Positions 35,243 to 45,827 of a DNA stretch of 64,000 nt are shown one piece after another. The position numbers were made by a program, and so were the translations under genes. This DNA comes from Pezicula radicicola. Lineage: Eukaryota; Ascomycota; Leotiomycetes; Helotiales; Dermateaceae. Under the pieces are notes generated by a model. That model saw nothing but the letters and a program-made list of their open reading frames with translations. It did no database searches and was not told where the DNA came from. How positions within the stretch are numbered: position 1 is the first letter of the stretch; the number at the start of each line of letters is the position of its first letter. The stretch spans positions 251,891 to 315,890 of the forward strand of contig PDUO01000053.1 in NCBI GenBank assembly GCA_003008705.1, given 5' to 3'.

Positions 35243-35270
35243 ACGTAAGGCTGGATCTTCAGCCTTACGT
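35243..35270. repeat. Perfect 11-bp stem hairpin
   Basis: ACGTAAGGCTG (35243-35253) and CAGCCTTACGT (35260-35270) are exact inverted repeats around a six-base loop GATCTT. A similar but weaker arrangement (TAAGGCGGAAGATCTAGCCT) occurs near 29965 in the 3' UTR of LINE copy 1. This may therefore be part of a LINE 3' end fragment or a terminal structure of a short element. Confidence 0.6.
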
Positions 35271-35406
35271 GGTTCTATACCTCCGAGAGTAAATTGAGGC
35301 CCAAAGGGCTTTAGTTCGACCTCAGAGCTTATCTATAGCTAATATATAAATTGTTTGTCCTATATCGTAGTACAAGTGCCTACTCTTCTGGTCTATAAGG
35401 AATCTA

Positions 35407-35450
35407 GGCTTGTATAGGAAATCATTTTTATAAATACAATTCTATTGATA
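35407..35450. repeat. 44-base duplicate of sequence at 20668-20712
   Basis: The two copies match over 44 bases ending in AAATACAATTCTATTGATA. They differ at only two positions, where GCATGGG has become GTATAGG here. Both changes are RIP-type (CpA to TpA and TpG to TpA). The original lies just upstream of the glycine-rich coding segment. Confidence 0.7.
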
Positions 35451-35529
35451 CTACTAAAGAATTAGTAGTAAGAACTTTATAGCTACTAAGCTGATTAGAT
35501 ACAAGAAATACTACAGAAGCTACTTCGTT

Positions 35530-35720
35530 ATATATAGTCTACTGTATTCTCTTATAAGCTACTTTTTCATAAGAATTATCTCCTATAAGTTATTTTCTCC
35601 TATAAGCCATCTTCTTATATGAAATTTCTCCTATGAGCTATCTTCTCCTATAAATATTTTCTTATAAGGTAATTTCTCTTATAAACTAGTTTTTCATAAG
35701 AAACTTTTCTTAAGAACTAG
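35530..35720. repeat. Degenerate tandem repeat, about 20-base unit
   Basis: Units of the type TTCTCCTATAAGCTAT recur about nine times with variation (TTCTTATATGAAAT, TTTTCATAAGAA). No ORF crosses it. The repeats are AT rich and probably altered by RIP. Confidence 0.55.
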
Positions 35721-36039
35721 GTAGCCTATATATAACTAAAGTAGGTAGCTAAAAATAAGGTCCGTGTATATAGGCCTTACCGAAGTTATGAGTATAATAG
35801 AGCCTTACTGGATTGGAGTCCTAGTTAAAGAATATAATAGATTAAATATTGTATTTCCCTTTATATTATATTCTTTGTATATCGAAATAAATACTATAAT
35901 ATTTAGTGGTATACACCGATTTACTTAGTTTAGTATTGCGAGTATAGTTAAAACCCATCGTAGCGAGTTGTATATAGAAGAACCAAGGGACAGAAACAAG
36001 ATTGAAGTACTATATAGTAATACATCGATACCTTTCATT

Positions 36040-36300
36040 TGAAGTCCTTGAATCTATGATCAAATTCCTCTTCAAGTATAGAGTAAACCCTAATATCACG
36101 AACAACTAAGGTAACACCACTTTATATATTACAATATATCAAGAGAATGTCCACTACATCAAAATTCTACTTCCTTTAATGAAAGAATATAGCTATAACC
36201 TCTCGACTCAAAACGAAGAAGGCGATATACTATATACACTTACCAAAAAAGTCAAAGGTCCTGTCTATAAGCTACTTAATCACAAGGATAATGATGGGAA
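36040..36300 (+). pseudogene. Ankyrin-repeat remnant
   Basis: A plus-strand frame reads EVLESMIKFLFKYRVNPNIT, NN, TAA break, GNTTLYITIYQENVHYIKIL and LPLMKEYSYNLSTQNEEGDI. This is two to three ankyrin units, recognisable by the helix-turn-helix spacing and the DxxGNTxLHxA-like phrase (now GNTTLYIT). The TAA fits CAA. The segment fades out near 36310. No start or neighbouring domain is visible. Confidence 0.65.
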
Positions 36301-36947
36301 AGGAGGAATATTTACGTAGCTCAGTTAGATGTTTATGAAGGGGTGGTACGGGTAGTAGAGAGAGTCGAGAAAAATTGGTATTAACTCTTTGACAACGAGA
36401 CAGACTCAGTAAAGCCAGCTATTTCGTGAGTCTTGAGCTATGATTTCCAATATTGTTGCTATTTCCTTGACAAAAATCTCTACGGCTAGATGTATGGTGG
36501 CTAGGAATCATTCTTCACAATATTTAATATAGGGAAATGTAGATTGGGTCTAAACAGAGTCGGGTTTCGTGACATTCATTGGGAAATAGAATATACAACT
36601 AGTATATCACAGTTCGTCCCAATTTCTTGCTTACACAGATACTATACTCTACTAAGAAGAGAAGTCGTTGAACATAGATAAGTCCCGAAAGACACGGTAT
36701 ATAGCGTTAAAAGTTAAATCTGTAATGTCCATCGGCGATGAGCAGTACACAAGATTTAGGTTATCTACCGACATCGGCAGATCCTTAGGCAGAAGTTTCA
36801 ATTCACGTGCAACGCTGGAACATAGGGAATAAGCGAGTCCAGGGGATCTAGCCATATAGAGCTAGTTCCGGCTAAATGTAGGCCAAAAATAAAATCATTG
36901 AGACAGTATAAGATAGCGGGGTAAGCGGCGGGACAAGTGGCAACAAC
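36301..36947. other. Unassigned region
   Basis: I see no supported gene. A 67-codon minus-strand ORF (36652-36855) has no recognised motif. Confidence 0.35.
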
Positions 36948-37220
36948 ATGCCAAGCCCTGCAGCGCTTACGAACCTGGAGTCACCACCAACTTGTGACCT
37001 TCACTATCATCAAACAACAAAAATGGATACTTGCGACGACAAAATAATTGTCACCCAATCTACTAGGAATTTAGTGTATATTGCTAATGCTTCTGAATCT
37101 ATCCTATCTCTCTGTACAACTTTCGAAAAGTTTGAAGGCGATCCTCGAAGTAAAAGGGAACTCGTAAAGACGTTGCAGGCTTTGTACAACGCTTTGGAAT
37201 CTCTTCTACAGATTCACTGA
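36948..37220 (+). CDS. Hypothetical 90-residue ORF, possible truncated N-terminal signalling domain
   Basis: The frame encodes a polar start, then TQSTRNLVYIANASESILSL, CTTFEKFEGDPRSKRELVKTL and QALYNALESLLQIH. This all-helical pattern resembles the N-terminal adaptor-type helical domains found on fungal STAND/ankyrin proteins. It stops abruptly at TGA and no partner domain follows. It could be a truncated gene or a chance ORF. Confidence 0.3.
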   Translation: MPSPAALTNLESPPTCDLHYHQTTKMDTCDDKIIVTQSTRNLVYIANASESILSLCTTFEKFEGDPRSKRELVKTLQALYNALESLLQIH

Positions 37221-38884
37221 AGAGTATAGCCCGATCAAGGCCGAAGCGGAAGGTTGTAGGCAATCCGATATCCATGGTCTCAACCAAACCCCAGGGAATA
37301 TCCAAGAGACAGCGGTCAAGTACGACGTAGGGAAAGGCGAGAAAAGGGTAGTAATTAGATGGTAGCTTAATTTATTCTTTTGGACGAGTGACGTATAGTA
37401 TCTACTATAATGACTTAACTATTACATTGCTCAGGGTAGTCCAAAACGATCAGTGAAACTTCCTGCAGTCGACTATATCGTGACTGCCTCTCTATTAGGC
37501 AACATTCCCTCACCTATTGACTTGGCCAACTGGATTATTACTTCCAGCCAGTTATAGCGGCTAGTGAAATGATAGGTGGGCGGTACGGAGTGAGCGCTGA
37601 CTCTGGCTGTTGCCTCATCGGGATGCATGAAGTATAAGAATTGGGAACCACTGATTTCGGTGCCCATTGATACAACTGGAAGTTATACTCTTTTAAGGAC
37701 CATGACTGGTAAATCCTAGGTGACAGCCTTATGAGTGCTAGGCGAAGCCAGTCTTGAGTCATTAGAGCGTGTATAATATGATTAGAGTAGACAAGGCTTT
37801 CTTTTATGAATGCGGGGGTTCTGTACAACAGCGCCTGGTATTCAGGCCAAGAATTGGGGGCCAATATGATACACAGAGTTCGGAGAATTTCCGGCGTCCA
37901 AAACTTGCGGAGAATTTCGCCACCATGATCAGCAGTGACAAGGAAGCAGAGATGGATACTGATGGCAGCATGGTAGCTTCCGATACAGTGAGTTGTGACG
38001 ATGGTAGACAAGTATGTCAGCGACCGAGATCACGGTTAAGAGTGGGTACACGAAGGTGTCAATAACTGCCATGGACAAGTTCTGGATTTCACCCAATCTG
38101 GCCATTAAACGAGCCATGGAGCTGGGAAGATACGTGATGTTTGGAAAGTGAATTGCTTGTATGCGAATGCACAGAAACAGAATACAAGAGTGGAATTGTA
38201 TTAAGCCTGTATAAGATAACATATCTTAAGAGAACAGGATGAGCCACAGATGTTGGAAGTTGGCTATAAGCCCTTGTAAGACCATGTACGGCGCGTGATC
38301 AGCAACTCTGAGCCACGAAATTGATCAAGCCAATAATATAGTACAGCGCTAATATCCAAGTCCACCTCAACACAAGTTAATATAGAAAATCGAAGATCCT
38401 TTTTTGTCGGAAGGATCTTTCAACCGACCCCATGACAAGCTTATTCGTGGCTGAAGTAGACAATAGAAATGATGTAGCTGTTATTACAACTTGCTTATTT
38501 TAACAAGTGGTCCGCCGTTAAGTTCTGTGAGTCTAAGGGGTAAGTACCTACTAATACGAGACGTTGAATAGTCTCGTTGCCCAATTCTAAGCGGCGGCGG
38601 CTGCATTGAGCAGCGCTTGCTGTTCCGCAGAGTGTTCCATGATGAATAGAAGCCGTCGTATAGGTTTTGCCTTCGTTGAGAATTACAAGAGGATAGCACT
38701 AAGTGTGGCTTGCGGTACCATTTGGCGCTATGCCTAATAAAGATTAGTAGGCAAGCCCGAGTGACCAGGCAACTAGTGCTAGTGCCAGGACCTCAACGCC
38801 TGAACGCAGGGAGGTCTTTTAATATCCCGTGGCCTCTTTGGCTAGTCACTATAACCTCCCAAAGACGTTTTTCCTTCGATCATT
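37221..38884. other. Unassigned region with overlapping minus-strand ORFs
   Basis: Minus-strand frames at 37538-38011 (157 codons), 37473-37667 and 37929-38222 overlap in different phases and could be exons of one gene or chance. The longest reads TPEILRTLCIILAPNSWPEY with no motif I know. Plus-strand 37769-38065 overlaps antisense. I cannot support a product. Confidence 0.3.
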
Positions 38885-39660
38885 ATGTCAAACGCAGATA
38901 TTTCAGTAACTCTCAATCCTGTACAGTCACTGTGAAAGTACGCTTACAAGGTTGAAGACTCCATCTATATCAAGTATGGAACGAGTCACCAGGTTCATAG
39001 AGAGGTTGAGGCTATGGAATTTATTCGCTGGTATATATCTATACCCATCCCCTCCGTTTTCGAAATATATATCAACGAGAACGATACGAATCTAAGTAGT
39101 TGGTTCTCTATGAGTGGGATCCCTGGCTGTCCTCTCACGGATACATGGTATAATATGAATGAGGAAGTACATAGAGCGACCTAGACTAACCTTCGTAACT
39201 ACCTCCACGAATTACAGGCTATACCTCCTCCGACGCCGACCTACATTGGGTCTTATAATAGTAGGCCAGTATACAACCATCGCCTCAACAATGGTTATCC
39301 TTACGGCCCCTTTACTTCAGAATCAGATTTCAATGATTTCCTTATGGCCCCTATAGCCAGATACCCTCGAAAAGAGCTTATCAATCACTATCACCAATAA
39401 CTTACAGATGATCATGGAGTTACGTTCACTCATACGGACCTCTGCGGGGAGTATATATTTATTGAACCAACAACTAGAAGGATTACTGGGTTCATTGACT
39501 GGGAGATAGCTGGTTGGTGGCCTGTATATTAGGAGTATACTAAATCATGGTTTAGTAATAGATACGAAATATGGTGGAAGATACTGATAGCCAATGTTCT
39601 ATACCCTCACCAGCACGAGCTTCGAATTGAAGAAGATCTACAGTAGTTCTGAGATGGAGG
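38885..39660 (+). pseudogene. Aminoglycoside-phosphotransferase-like (APH/choline-kinase fold) gene, broken
   Basis: From ATG 38885 one frame reads MSNADISVTLNPVQSL, TGA, KYAYKVEDSIYIKYGTSHQV and HREVEAMEFIRWY, then SMS-GIPGCPLTDTW. Next comes the catalytic region FTHTDLCGEYIFIEPTTRRI, which corresponds to HxDLxxxN (here Glu-Tyr replaces the usual xN). This is followed by GFIDWEIAGWWPVY, TAG, EYTKSWF, the IDWE metal-binding phrase of this family. TGA, TAG and TAA breaks all fit Trp, Gln or Arg codons before RIP. Members of this fungal family are annotated as phosphotransferases of unknown small-molecule substrate. The 3' end faces the small ORF at 39695-40096. Confidence 0.78.
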
Positions 39661-39694
39661 TATTCCAAAGCCTGAGCTACTGGTCCTCTCTGAG

Positions 39695-40096
39695 CTAGTA
39701 CTGAATTACATTGTTGGGGTATTCCTTGGCAACGAGACCTTCTACTCGAAGCCAATCCAAGGCTGCGAGGCTCCAGCTCTGACAATTCCACCCCGAAAAC
39801 TCAACATTGTCAATCGGTACGGCTTCCAAGAGTTGCTTGAAGCGATCATACTTCTCCACAGGGACGAAGCCGACTTCAAGCTGGCCGTTCTTACTGCCAG
39901 ACCTCGAGAGGTCAACGCTTTCCTCACCGGAGTAGTAGAAAGCTCCGGGTATCCCGCGAAGCTGAAACACGTGTCCAACACCTGAAGTAGTGCCGGTTTG
40001 GAGGGAAAAGGCCCAGTGATATGGCTTCTTCTTGGTTGGGTCATCCCACCGTTCCCCACGGTCGTATATAACGATAGAAAACGAATATCCCGACAT
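39695..40096 (-). CDS. Small protein with possible permuted papain-like His/Cys pair
   Basis: The intact 133-residue frame begins MSGYSFSIVIYDRGERWDDP and ends in TAG. A His near residue 27 lies in PYHWAFSLQTG and a Cys near residue 104 in GWNCQSWSLAALDWL. The order His strand then NC helix is that of circularly permuted papain-like folds such as LRAT and PPPDE proteins. Fungal proteins with HWxxF and WNCQxW motifs are common but uncharacterised, to my recollection. If active it would be a thiol hydrolase or acyltransferase-type enzyme, but this is inference. The stop in the last codons could itself be a RIP change of a Trp codon. Confidence 0.6.
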   Translation of the reverse strand: MSGYSFSIVIYDRGERWDDPTKKKPYHWAFSLQTGTTSGVGHVFQLRGIPGAFYYSGEESVDLSRSGSKNGQLEVGFVPVEKYDRFKQLLEAVPIDNVEFSGWNCQSWSLAALDWLRVEGLVAKEYPNNVIQY

Positions 40097-41086
40097 GTCT
40101 TCTAGCCCAACGTTAGCAAGCCCTTACCAGCTATTCCGAAAGTCACACACCGTTTCTGAATGGACTATCGTTGCCTTTCCAATTCTATGTGTTCTCCGGT
40201 GGAGCAATCGGATTATTTGCAGCTTCTAAGGAAGGACAAAGCTTGAACCAGACAGTTGAAGCTCAGGATAAGTTGATTGGTGGTTTGTCTAGTCAGACTC
40301 TAATCAAAAAAGACAAGTCCTATATTTCTGGAGGTTGCTTTGGGCTGCTCGGGCAATTTCTATATAACCTTTCACCATAGTTGTTTCTTCTTCTGCGAAC
40401 TGCTAGACTTACCGTCTTTGGTTTTCAACCGCAGTTTCAATCATAGATGCCGTGCGCCAATTGTAACTAGAATCCGTATGTGCCATTGGTAGGGTCTGCA
40501 AGCGCTCACCTCGAGTGATCCGTGATTCCTCCCTCCACCTAAATATCGAATGCTACTACCTAGCATAAGCGCCATAATATACTGGAGTGTGAGTCATGAT
40601 ATCGGATTGGGGGAACTAGCTCGAGAATAGAGTCTACTCGGCCCATCCTCACACATTCGGAGGAAGCCATGGTAACGATGGGTTAGTGAATCCCTCGATG
40701 GGGACAGCCTGTAGTCCACACCACTACCGCAGCGGTTCCTACAAGGTAGTTCAAACCCTTTGAAGATCAGAACAGATGATTCGCATGATTTATAAGTACA
40801 TGTGCGAAGAACATGACTCACTGAGAAGGCGAGTTGATATCCATGAACCCATGTTACGATTATTACGCTTATTACGCTGCTAGCTATCGGGTAGAAGCGC
40901 CTCGGCCCTTCATACGCTATCACTGGACTGGCTTGGGACGCACGCCGAGGCTGATGGGGTTCAATACGAACTCATGCCAGCCTGGATTCTCATACTAGTA
41001 CATGAACTCGCACTAGCCTGTATGCCATTGATAAATATTATCAGTTCTCGCGGATCGAGAGCTGGGTCGCAATTATGGTATTGGCG
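40097..41086. other. Unassigned intergenic region
   Basis: Base composition is normal. Short ORFs (40171-40380 plus, 40594-40923 minus) show no domain. No RNA gene or repeat is seen. Confidence 0.35.
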
Positions 41087-41088
41087 TA

Positions 41089-42306
41089 ACGTCTATCCCT
41101 GCGTAGCGAGAAACCCTGCGTACCGAGAAAAAAGATAGATACTTCACTTTCAAACTGTATTAAAACTATATACATATAGGCAATCCCTATTTTTTTTGGT
41201 ATTACTTATGCTCCACAGCCAATTCTAAATACATCGAGACCCTCTTACAAAGAAAAAAAAAATTGCGTAATCTTTCTCGCGCTTGATTTACAGGATACCT
41301 TTGTTTATAGTACAACAGAGTTTCTCTGCTATACCTCTACCACAGTACTTTTCTTACTCCTGATATATATAGAAGGGTGTTACTTGAGCTATATATATCT
41401 AATACCTTGCTAAATTTTATACTTTCATACAGGGCCAAATAAATCCTACTTTTTCGTCCGTGCACGACTAGAATATTCTATCCTCTGGCCAATGAGTATA
41501 TTATACCTGTACGCCGCTTTACCACCCATTTTTCTACCATATCTACACTTACAACCATGGACCAGACATTATACTCTATTCCTACACCTAAGACACTAAC
41601 GAAACCAAAACAATTAAACCGCGACGACCGATTACGAGTCCAGACTCTATATTTCGATACAAATTGGATAATCGACGATATTGTACTCCAAACTAATTAC
41701 ACAAAAGATCAAGTTCGATATACTATTAATCATCGAATTACTCCTCAAAAACAACGATGTAGCACAAGGCCTTACTTAAATACACCTCAGCGGAAACGCC
41801 TAATTGAATGGGTATCTACTTCTGATATAAATCGACGAGTTCCTTGGTCTGAAATCCCTAGTATCCTAGGTTGGGAATGTGGTGAGAAGGCAATTCGAAC
41901 TGTATTCAAGAAAGAGGGATATGTACGACGCTCTGCTTTACAAAAGCTACCTCTTATAGAAGAGTATAAAAAACAACGTCTTGAATGGGCTTGGGAGTAT
42001 CTCTTTTGGTTAGATGAGGAATAGGATAGGATCCTCTGGACTGATGATACTTGGGTACAACCTGGAAGGTATCGACGACCTCGAATAACTCGAAAGATTA
42101 GGCGATCTGAATTATATAATCCTACTTATATTGAACCTCGATATCAACGCAAGATTGGATGGATATTTTGGGGTTCTATATCTGGGAGATATAGGAAGTA
42201 TCAAGGCCTATTTTAGGAGAAGGATTGGGAGACTATTAATGAGGGTTCATATTCTGGTATTATAATCCCAATTATTCAAGATATTATACAAGAATACCCT
42301 GAATTG
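41089..42306 (+). mobile_element. Tc1/mariner element, 5' part, cut by Harbinger insertion
   Basis: The left end begins TA then ACGTCTATCCCTGCGT at 41089, with a local repeat CCCTGCGTAGCGAG / CCCTGCGTACCGAG. An AT-rich leader leads to the transposase at 41557. The sequence stops where the Harbinger terminal repeat begins, at 42307. The missing 3' half of the transposase is not found on the far side of the Harbinger element. Confidence 0.7.
41557..42305 (+). pseudogene. Tc1/mariner transposase, truncated
   Basis: ATG 41557 opens a 155-codon frame with two helix-turn-helix segments (DRLRVQTLYFDTNWIIDDIV and TPQRKRLIEWVSTSD). A TAG at 42022-42024 sits where DE-stop-DRILW implies Trp. The DDE domain then starts with LWTDDTWVQPGRYRRP, the first catalytic Asp. 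A second TAG lies near 42216. The frame is cut at EYPEL, before the second Asp and the DDE/D end. Confidence 0.8.
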
Positions 42307-42540
42307 GGCCCTGTTTGGTACAACTTTTCATATGCCATATGCTCCATATCAGACGTCTGTACGGACCTACATATGGAACTTGAGTGTTTGGCTGCCACTC
42401 CCATATGAAAATACCATATATTATGTCTGAAAATGTTCCATATGATATGGTGCATTTGCTAGTAAAAAGCATATGAAGCATATGAACCCTCTACCCTCCA
42501 TCTGTGAAATCCCACCATATTCCCCACTATAATCGCAAAT

Positions 42541-43818
42541 ATGGACACACTAGACGATTTCGAGATCGACGACTTCGAACCTCGGTGCCCATTAGAGCTA
42601 GACGATTATGACCTTGACGACGACGAGGTTGCTGCTATAGTTGCTGTTTTGGTAGCTTGCAACTATGGGCAAAACCACTCCCTAAAGGTCCCCTGTCGCA
42701 CCTCGCCCTTAAGTGGTCATGAATACGTGCAAGAGCTCCTCCAGAGTGCCCATCCCCGCCGTTGTATAGAAGTTCTGCGCATGCCAATAGAGACGTTTAG
42801 GAAGCTTATCGAGGCCCTAGTCCGGTTGGGGCTCCAAGGGAGCAAGCATATAACGGTCGAAGAGAAGCTTGTAATGTTCCTCCACGTGGTAGGTCAGGGA
42901 GTTTCGAATCGTAATACGCAGGAGAGATTTCAACATTCGGGAGAGACAGTTTCTAGGCAAGTTTATACCTATTATTGTTAGCCTTCGATGCTAATTGCCT
43001 GCTATAGGTACTTCCATAACGTCCTCCAGTGCCTACTTGCCTTATACCGCAACGTTGTCCACTTGCCTCAAGCCACCGATCCCCTCCCTAGTCGACTCAC
43101 AGATGACCCAAAGTTTGCCTATTTCAACAATTGCCTCGGGGCTCTTGACGGTACCCATATTGCTGCCCATGTGCCGAAGTCAAAGGAGATACCATATATA
43201 AACCGGAAGGGATACAAGTCGCAGAACGTTCTTGGGGTCTGCAACTTCGAATTCGAGTTTAGTCATGTATTCCCGGGTTGGGAGGGCTCTGCGAATGACT
43301 ACGCGGTATTGAAAGATTCTATTAGCAAAGGTCAATTCGATATTCCAGATAGGTTCTATTACCTTGCAGACGCCGGATACCCTAATATCCAACGACTTCT
43401 AGTTCCATATCGCAAGACCCGATATCACCTTCGAGAGAGCTATTTAGCTGCCCAAAAGCCATTGAATAAGGAAGAGCTCTTTAACCTACGCCATTCAAGC
43501 CTTCGGAATGAAATAGAGCGGGTGTTTGGGGTGCTTAAACGTCGATTTCATTGCCTTCGCGCTCCTCCTGAATATTCAATAATCACCCAAGTCAAGCTTA
43601 TATATGGGCTTGCAGCGATCCACAACTTTATTCGGTAGAATCAACCAATAAAGGACGAATGGGATGATGATGAGAAAGCCGATAAGGTAGCAGATGAAGA
43701 TCGAATTGAATCTGATATTCATATGGATGGGGCTGAAGATATGGATCAGCTACGAGATCAAATCGCTACAAAGATGTAGGACGATTATGTCCGGCATCTG
43801 GTAGAGAAGGGTAATTAG
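42541..43818 (+). pseudogene. Harbinger transposase (DDE_Tnp_4) with two late stops
   Basis: ATG 42541 opens an acidic N-terminus, then the helical region (VEEKLVMFLHVVGQGVSNRN). A 51-nt intron at 42957-43007 has the rare AG/GCAAGT donor and CTATAG acceptor. It joins GETVSR to YFHNVLQCLLALY and is needed because an in-frame TAG lies within it. The catalytic triad is visible as ALDGTHI (D), YYLADAGYPN (D) and LRNEIERVFGVLKRRF (E). TAG at 43636-43638 (after HNFIR) and at about 43777 (after ATKM) fit Trp codons, after which sense continues to TAG 43816-43818. The core is therefore complete and only the last about 60 residues would be lost, so activity is possible. Confidence 0.85.
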
Positions 43819-44121
43819 CATAGATATAGATGTAGAAAGTACTTAAATTGCACCTGTTTTTGTTAGTTTAGATATATAGTAACATGTTAATACTATAGTA
43901 AAAAATAGGTAGTACATTTTACAAGTAAATATATAATAAGTAGGTAATATTGTAATATCATATATAGAAATGCAGAAACACCGAAAAACACGCTAAAAAT
44001 CAACTATTTAGACATAGTATAGAGTGACTTATCAAAAGTACTTATCTGCATATATAGAAATGCAAAAACGCCTAAAAGTACACTAAAATACACATATTTA
44101 GACATATAGTAAGATGACTAC

Positions 44122-45578
44122 TTACCCATCAGTAATATCAACTCCTTCATCCCGAAGAATATCACCCCAAGTTCCACCAGTTCCTGGGGCTATCAACCTT
44201 TGAATTTCCTCGTGGTCAACGTCAGGGTTCTCCTCATCTATAGTGAGATATCCCATTGTCTTATTCAGCATCTCATCCCTTAGATGCCCAGGCCCTATTT
44301 TCAACATAAACTCACCAATTGGGAGGGTACCTCTTCCAAACACCGGTGGGTTCTCTAGCTGACCTAACAACTCTAGCAGCCGCTCTCCATTGAATGAGGC
44401 AATCCGTTCCTCATATTCGGTTGTTAGGAGCTCCAGAATCCGGTCTGCTAATGGACGTTTAGCCTTCAACTCTGCCTCTCGACTTGCGCGATTCAAGTCC
44501 GAATTCCTCTCCTTTGAAGCCCGATTCAATGATAGCTCGTTCCCAACAGCTCTCACAGCTACCGCAATCTTATCCCCACCAGTTGTGCGATTCCGGGTTG
44601 GTGGTTCACTTTGAAGGACTCGATCTGCTGGGCGCTTCTTGTTATTCCGTGTCTGACTAGACTCTGGGTCTCCGTTAGGTTCTTCGGGTTGCTCGGGTTG
44701 ATCGTCTACATCGTCGGCGTAGGCGTCCTGTTGGGAGGATTCTAGTATATCGTCATCGTCCTGTTGGGACGGGCTTGCACTAGAAACGTGTGTAACAAGG
44801 TCCAGGTTAGTCTTTCCCTGGATGGTTTCGAGCTCATTAATACCCAGGGCATTCTCCCCAGTAGCAAGGCGCTTAGAATAGTAGATCGAAAGCTCTTCGG
44901 TATAGCGGAGAGTATTTTTGCGAAACCATTTATATTTAGGTTTATCTTCTTCAATAACTGACCCTAGGAGATCTTCCCACACCTTATAATGGGCTGTTAT
45001 TCTCTGGGAATCCATATCCCATCCAAAGCCAGATTGCGTAAGTAGAAAGAGCCATTCTTTGAACTTACCCTTGTACTAATAGTTGTTAGAATAGGTACTA
45101 CAGAACCTCAATAATAACCTACCCAATCAACCTTCGATTGTATCTGCAATTTTGTAATCAATAGCGGACCCTTATATACCTTTTGTATACACGCCAGAAT
45201 GAACGTTTTCGTCTCCGATTTCCATGTATTCCCACTGCGCTTCCCATTATGGTGTTGTGCGACATTATGGTGCCACAGAGTCGCCTCCATCTCCGCTGTC
45301 CATACAAGTGCTTCCTTACTACCTCTAGAGCGCTGGGAAGAGCTAGGTGTATCGTTTCGACCGATAGAAGATGCTGGAGTATAATCACGGGTACGAGAAG
45401 AGGCAATTCGAGTGCGCGTCGATTTTCGAGGAAGAGGAGGGGGCCCTAAGGGATTCACTATAATAGTGTCGTCGTCAGGCTCTATAGTATTAATATCTCT
45501 TTCGAATCGATCTTGGGTTTCTTGGGAATCTATTATAGAGGGCGATACAATATATTCGGGGTGGTTTATAGGCGTCAT
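44122..45578 (-). CDS. Myb/SANT-like DNA-binding protein of the Harbinger element
   Basis: Exons 45578-45123 and 45075-44122 join over a 47-nt intron (GTAGGT, TTCTAAC, TTAG) to give 469 residues. Residues about 90-200 form a Myb/SANT-like domain. It starts ALVWTAEMEATLWHHNVAQH and passes through LQIQSKVDW, with the splice then KGKFKEWLFLLTQSGFGWD and HYKVWEDLLGSV, spacing the aromatic residues as in transposon-linked Myb proteins. An acidic Gln/Glu linker and a Lys/Arg-rich helical region follow, ending in TAA. In PIF/Harbinger elements this partner takes the transposase to the nucleus and to element ends. No stops interrupt it. Confidence 0.85.
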
Positions 45579-45827
45579 GTATAAAGTGAGGTTATCCCTT
45601 ACTTTGAGGCTCTAATAGCTGATTACTAATCACATTCCTTAGTAATAACCTTGGTATATGGGAATGGGTTGCCAAACGCCATATAGCTATTTCATACTAT
45701 ATTTGAGTCAAAACCATATGAAATCTATTTATATTTCAACTAATATGGACGTCTGGTGAGATATAATATAGGCCTATATCGTATAATATAGGGGATATGA
45801 TATGAAAAAGTTGTACTAAACAGGGCC

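Larger units (their letters stand above)
42307..45827 (+). mobile_element. Nearly complete PIF/Harbinger DNA transposon, 3.5 kb
   Basis: The ends are inverted: GGCCCTGTTTGGTACAAC at 42307 and its complement ending AGGGCC at 45827, with one mismatch (G/A), then CTTTT/CTTTTT and CATAT. Inside are a DDE_Tnp_4 transposase on plus and a Myb/SANT-like protein on minus, the two-gene design of PIF/Harbinger. Subterminal regions hold many CATATG and CCATAT copies and a shared GACGTCT. RIP damage is slight (two TAG in the transposase tail), so it arrived late compared with its surroundings. A clean 3-bp target duplication is not evident: flanks read GAATTG on the left and TAAGTA on the right. Confidence 0.85.

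Noticed and set aside
44390..45449. Plus-strand ORFs across the SANT gene
   Set aside because: They are antisense to a spliced coding frame with a recognised domain.
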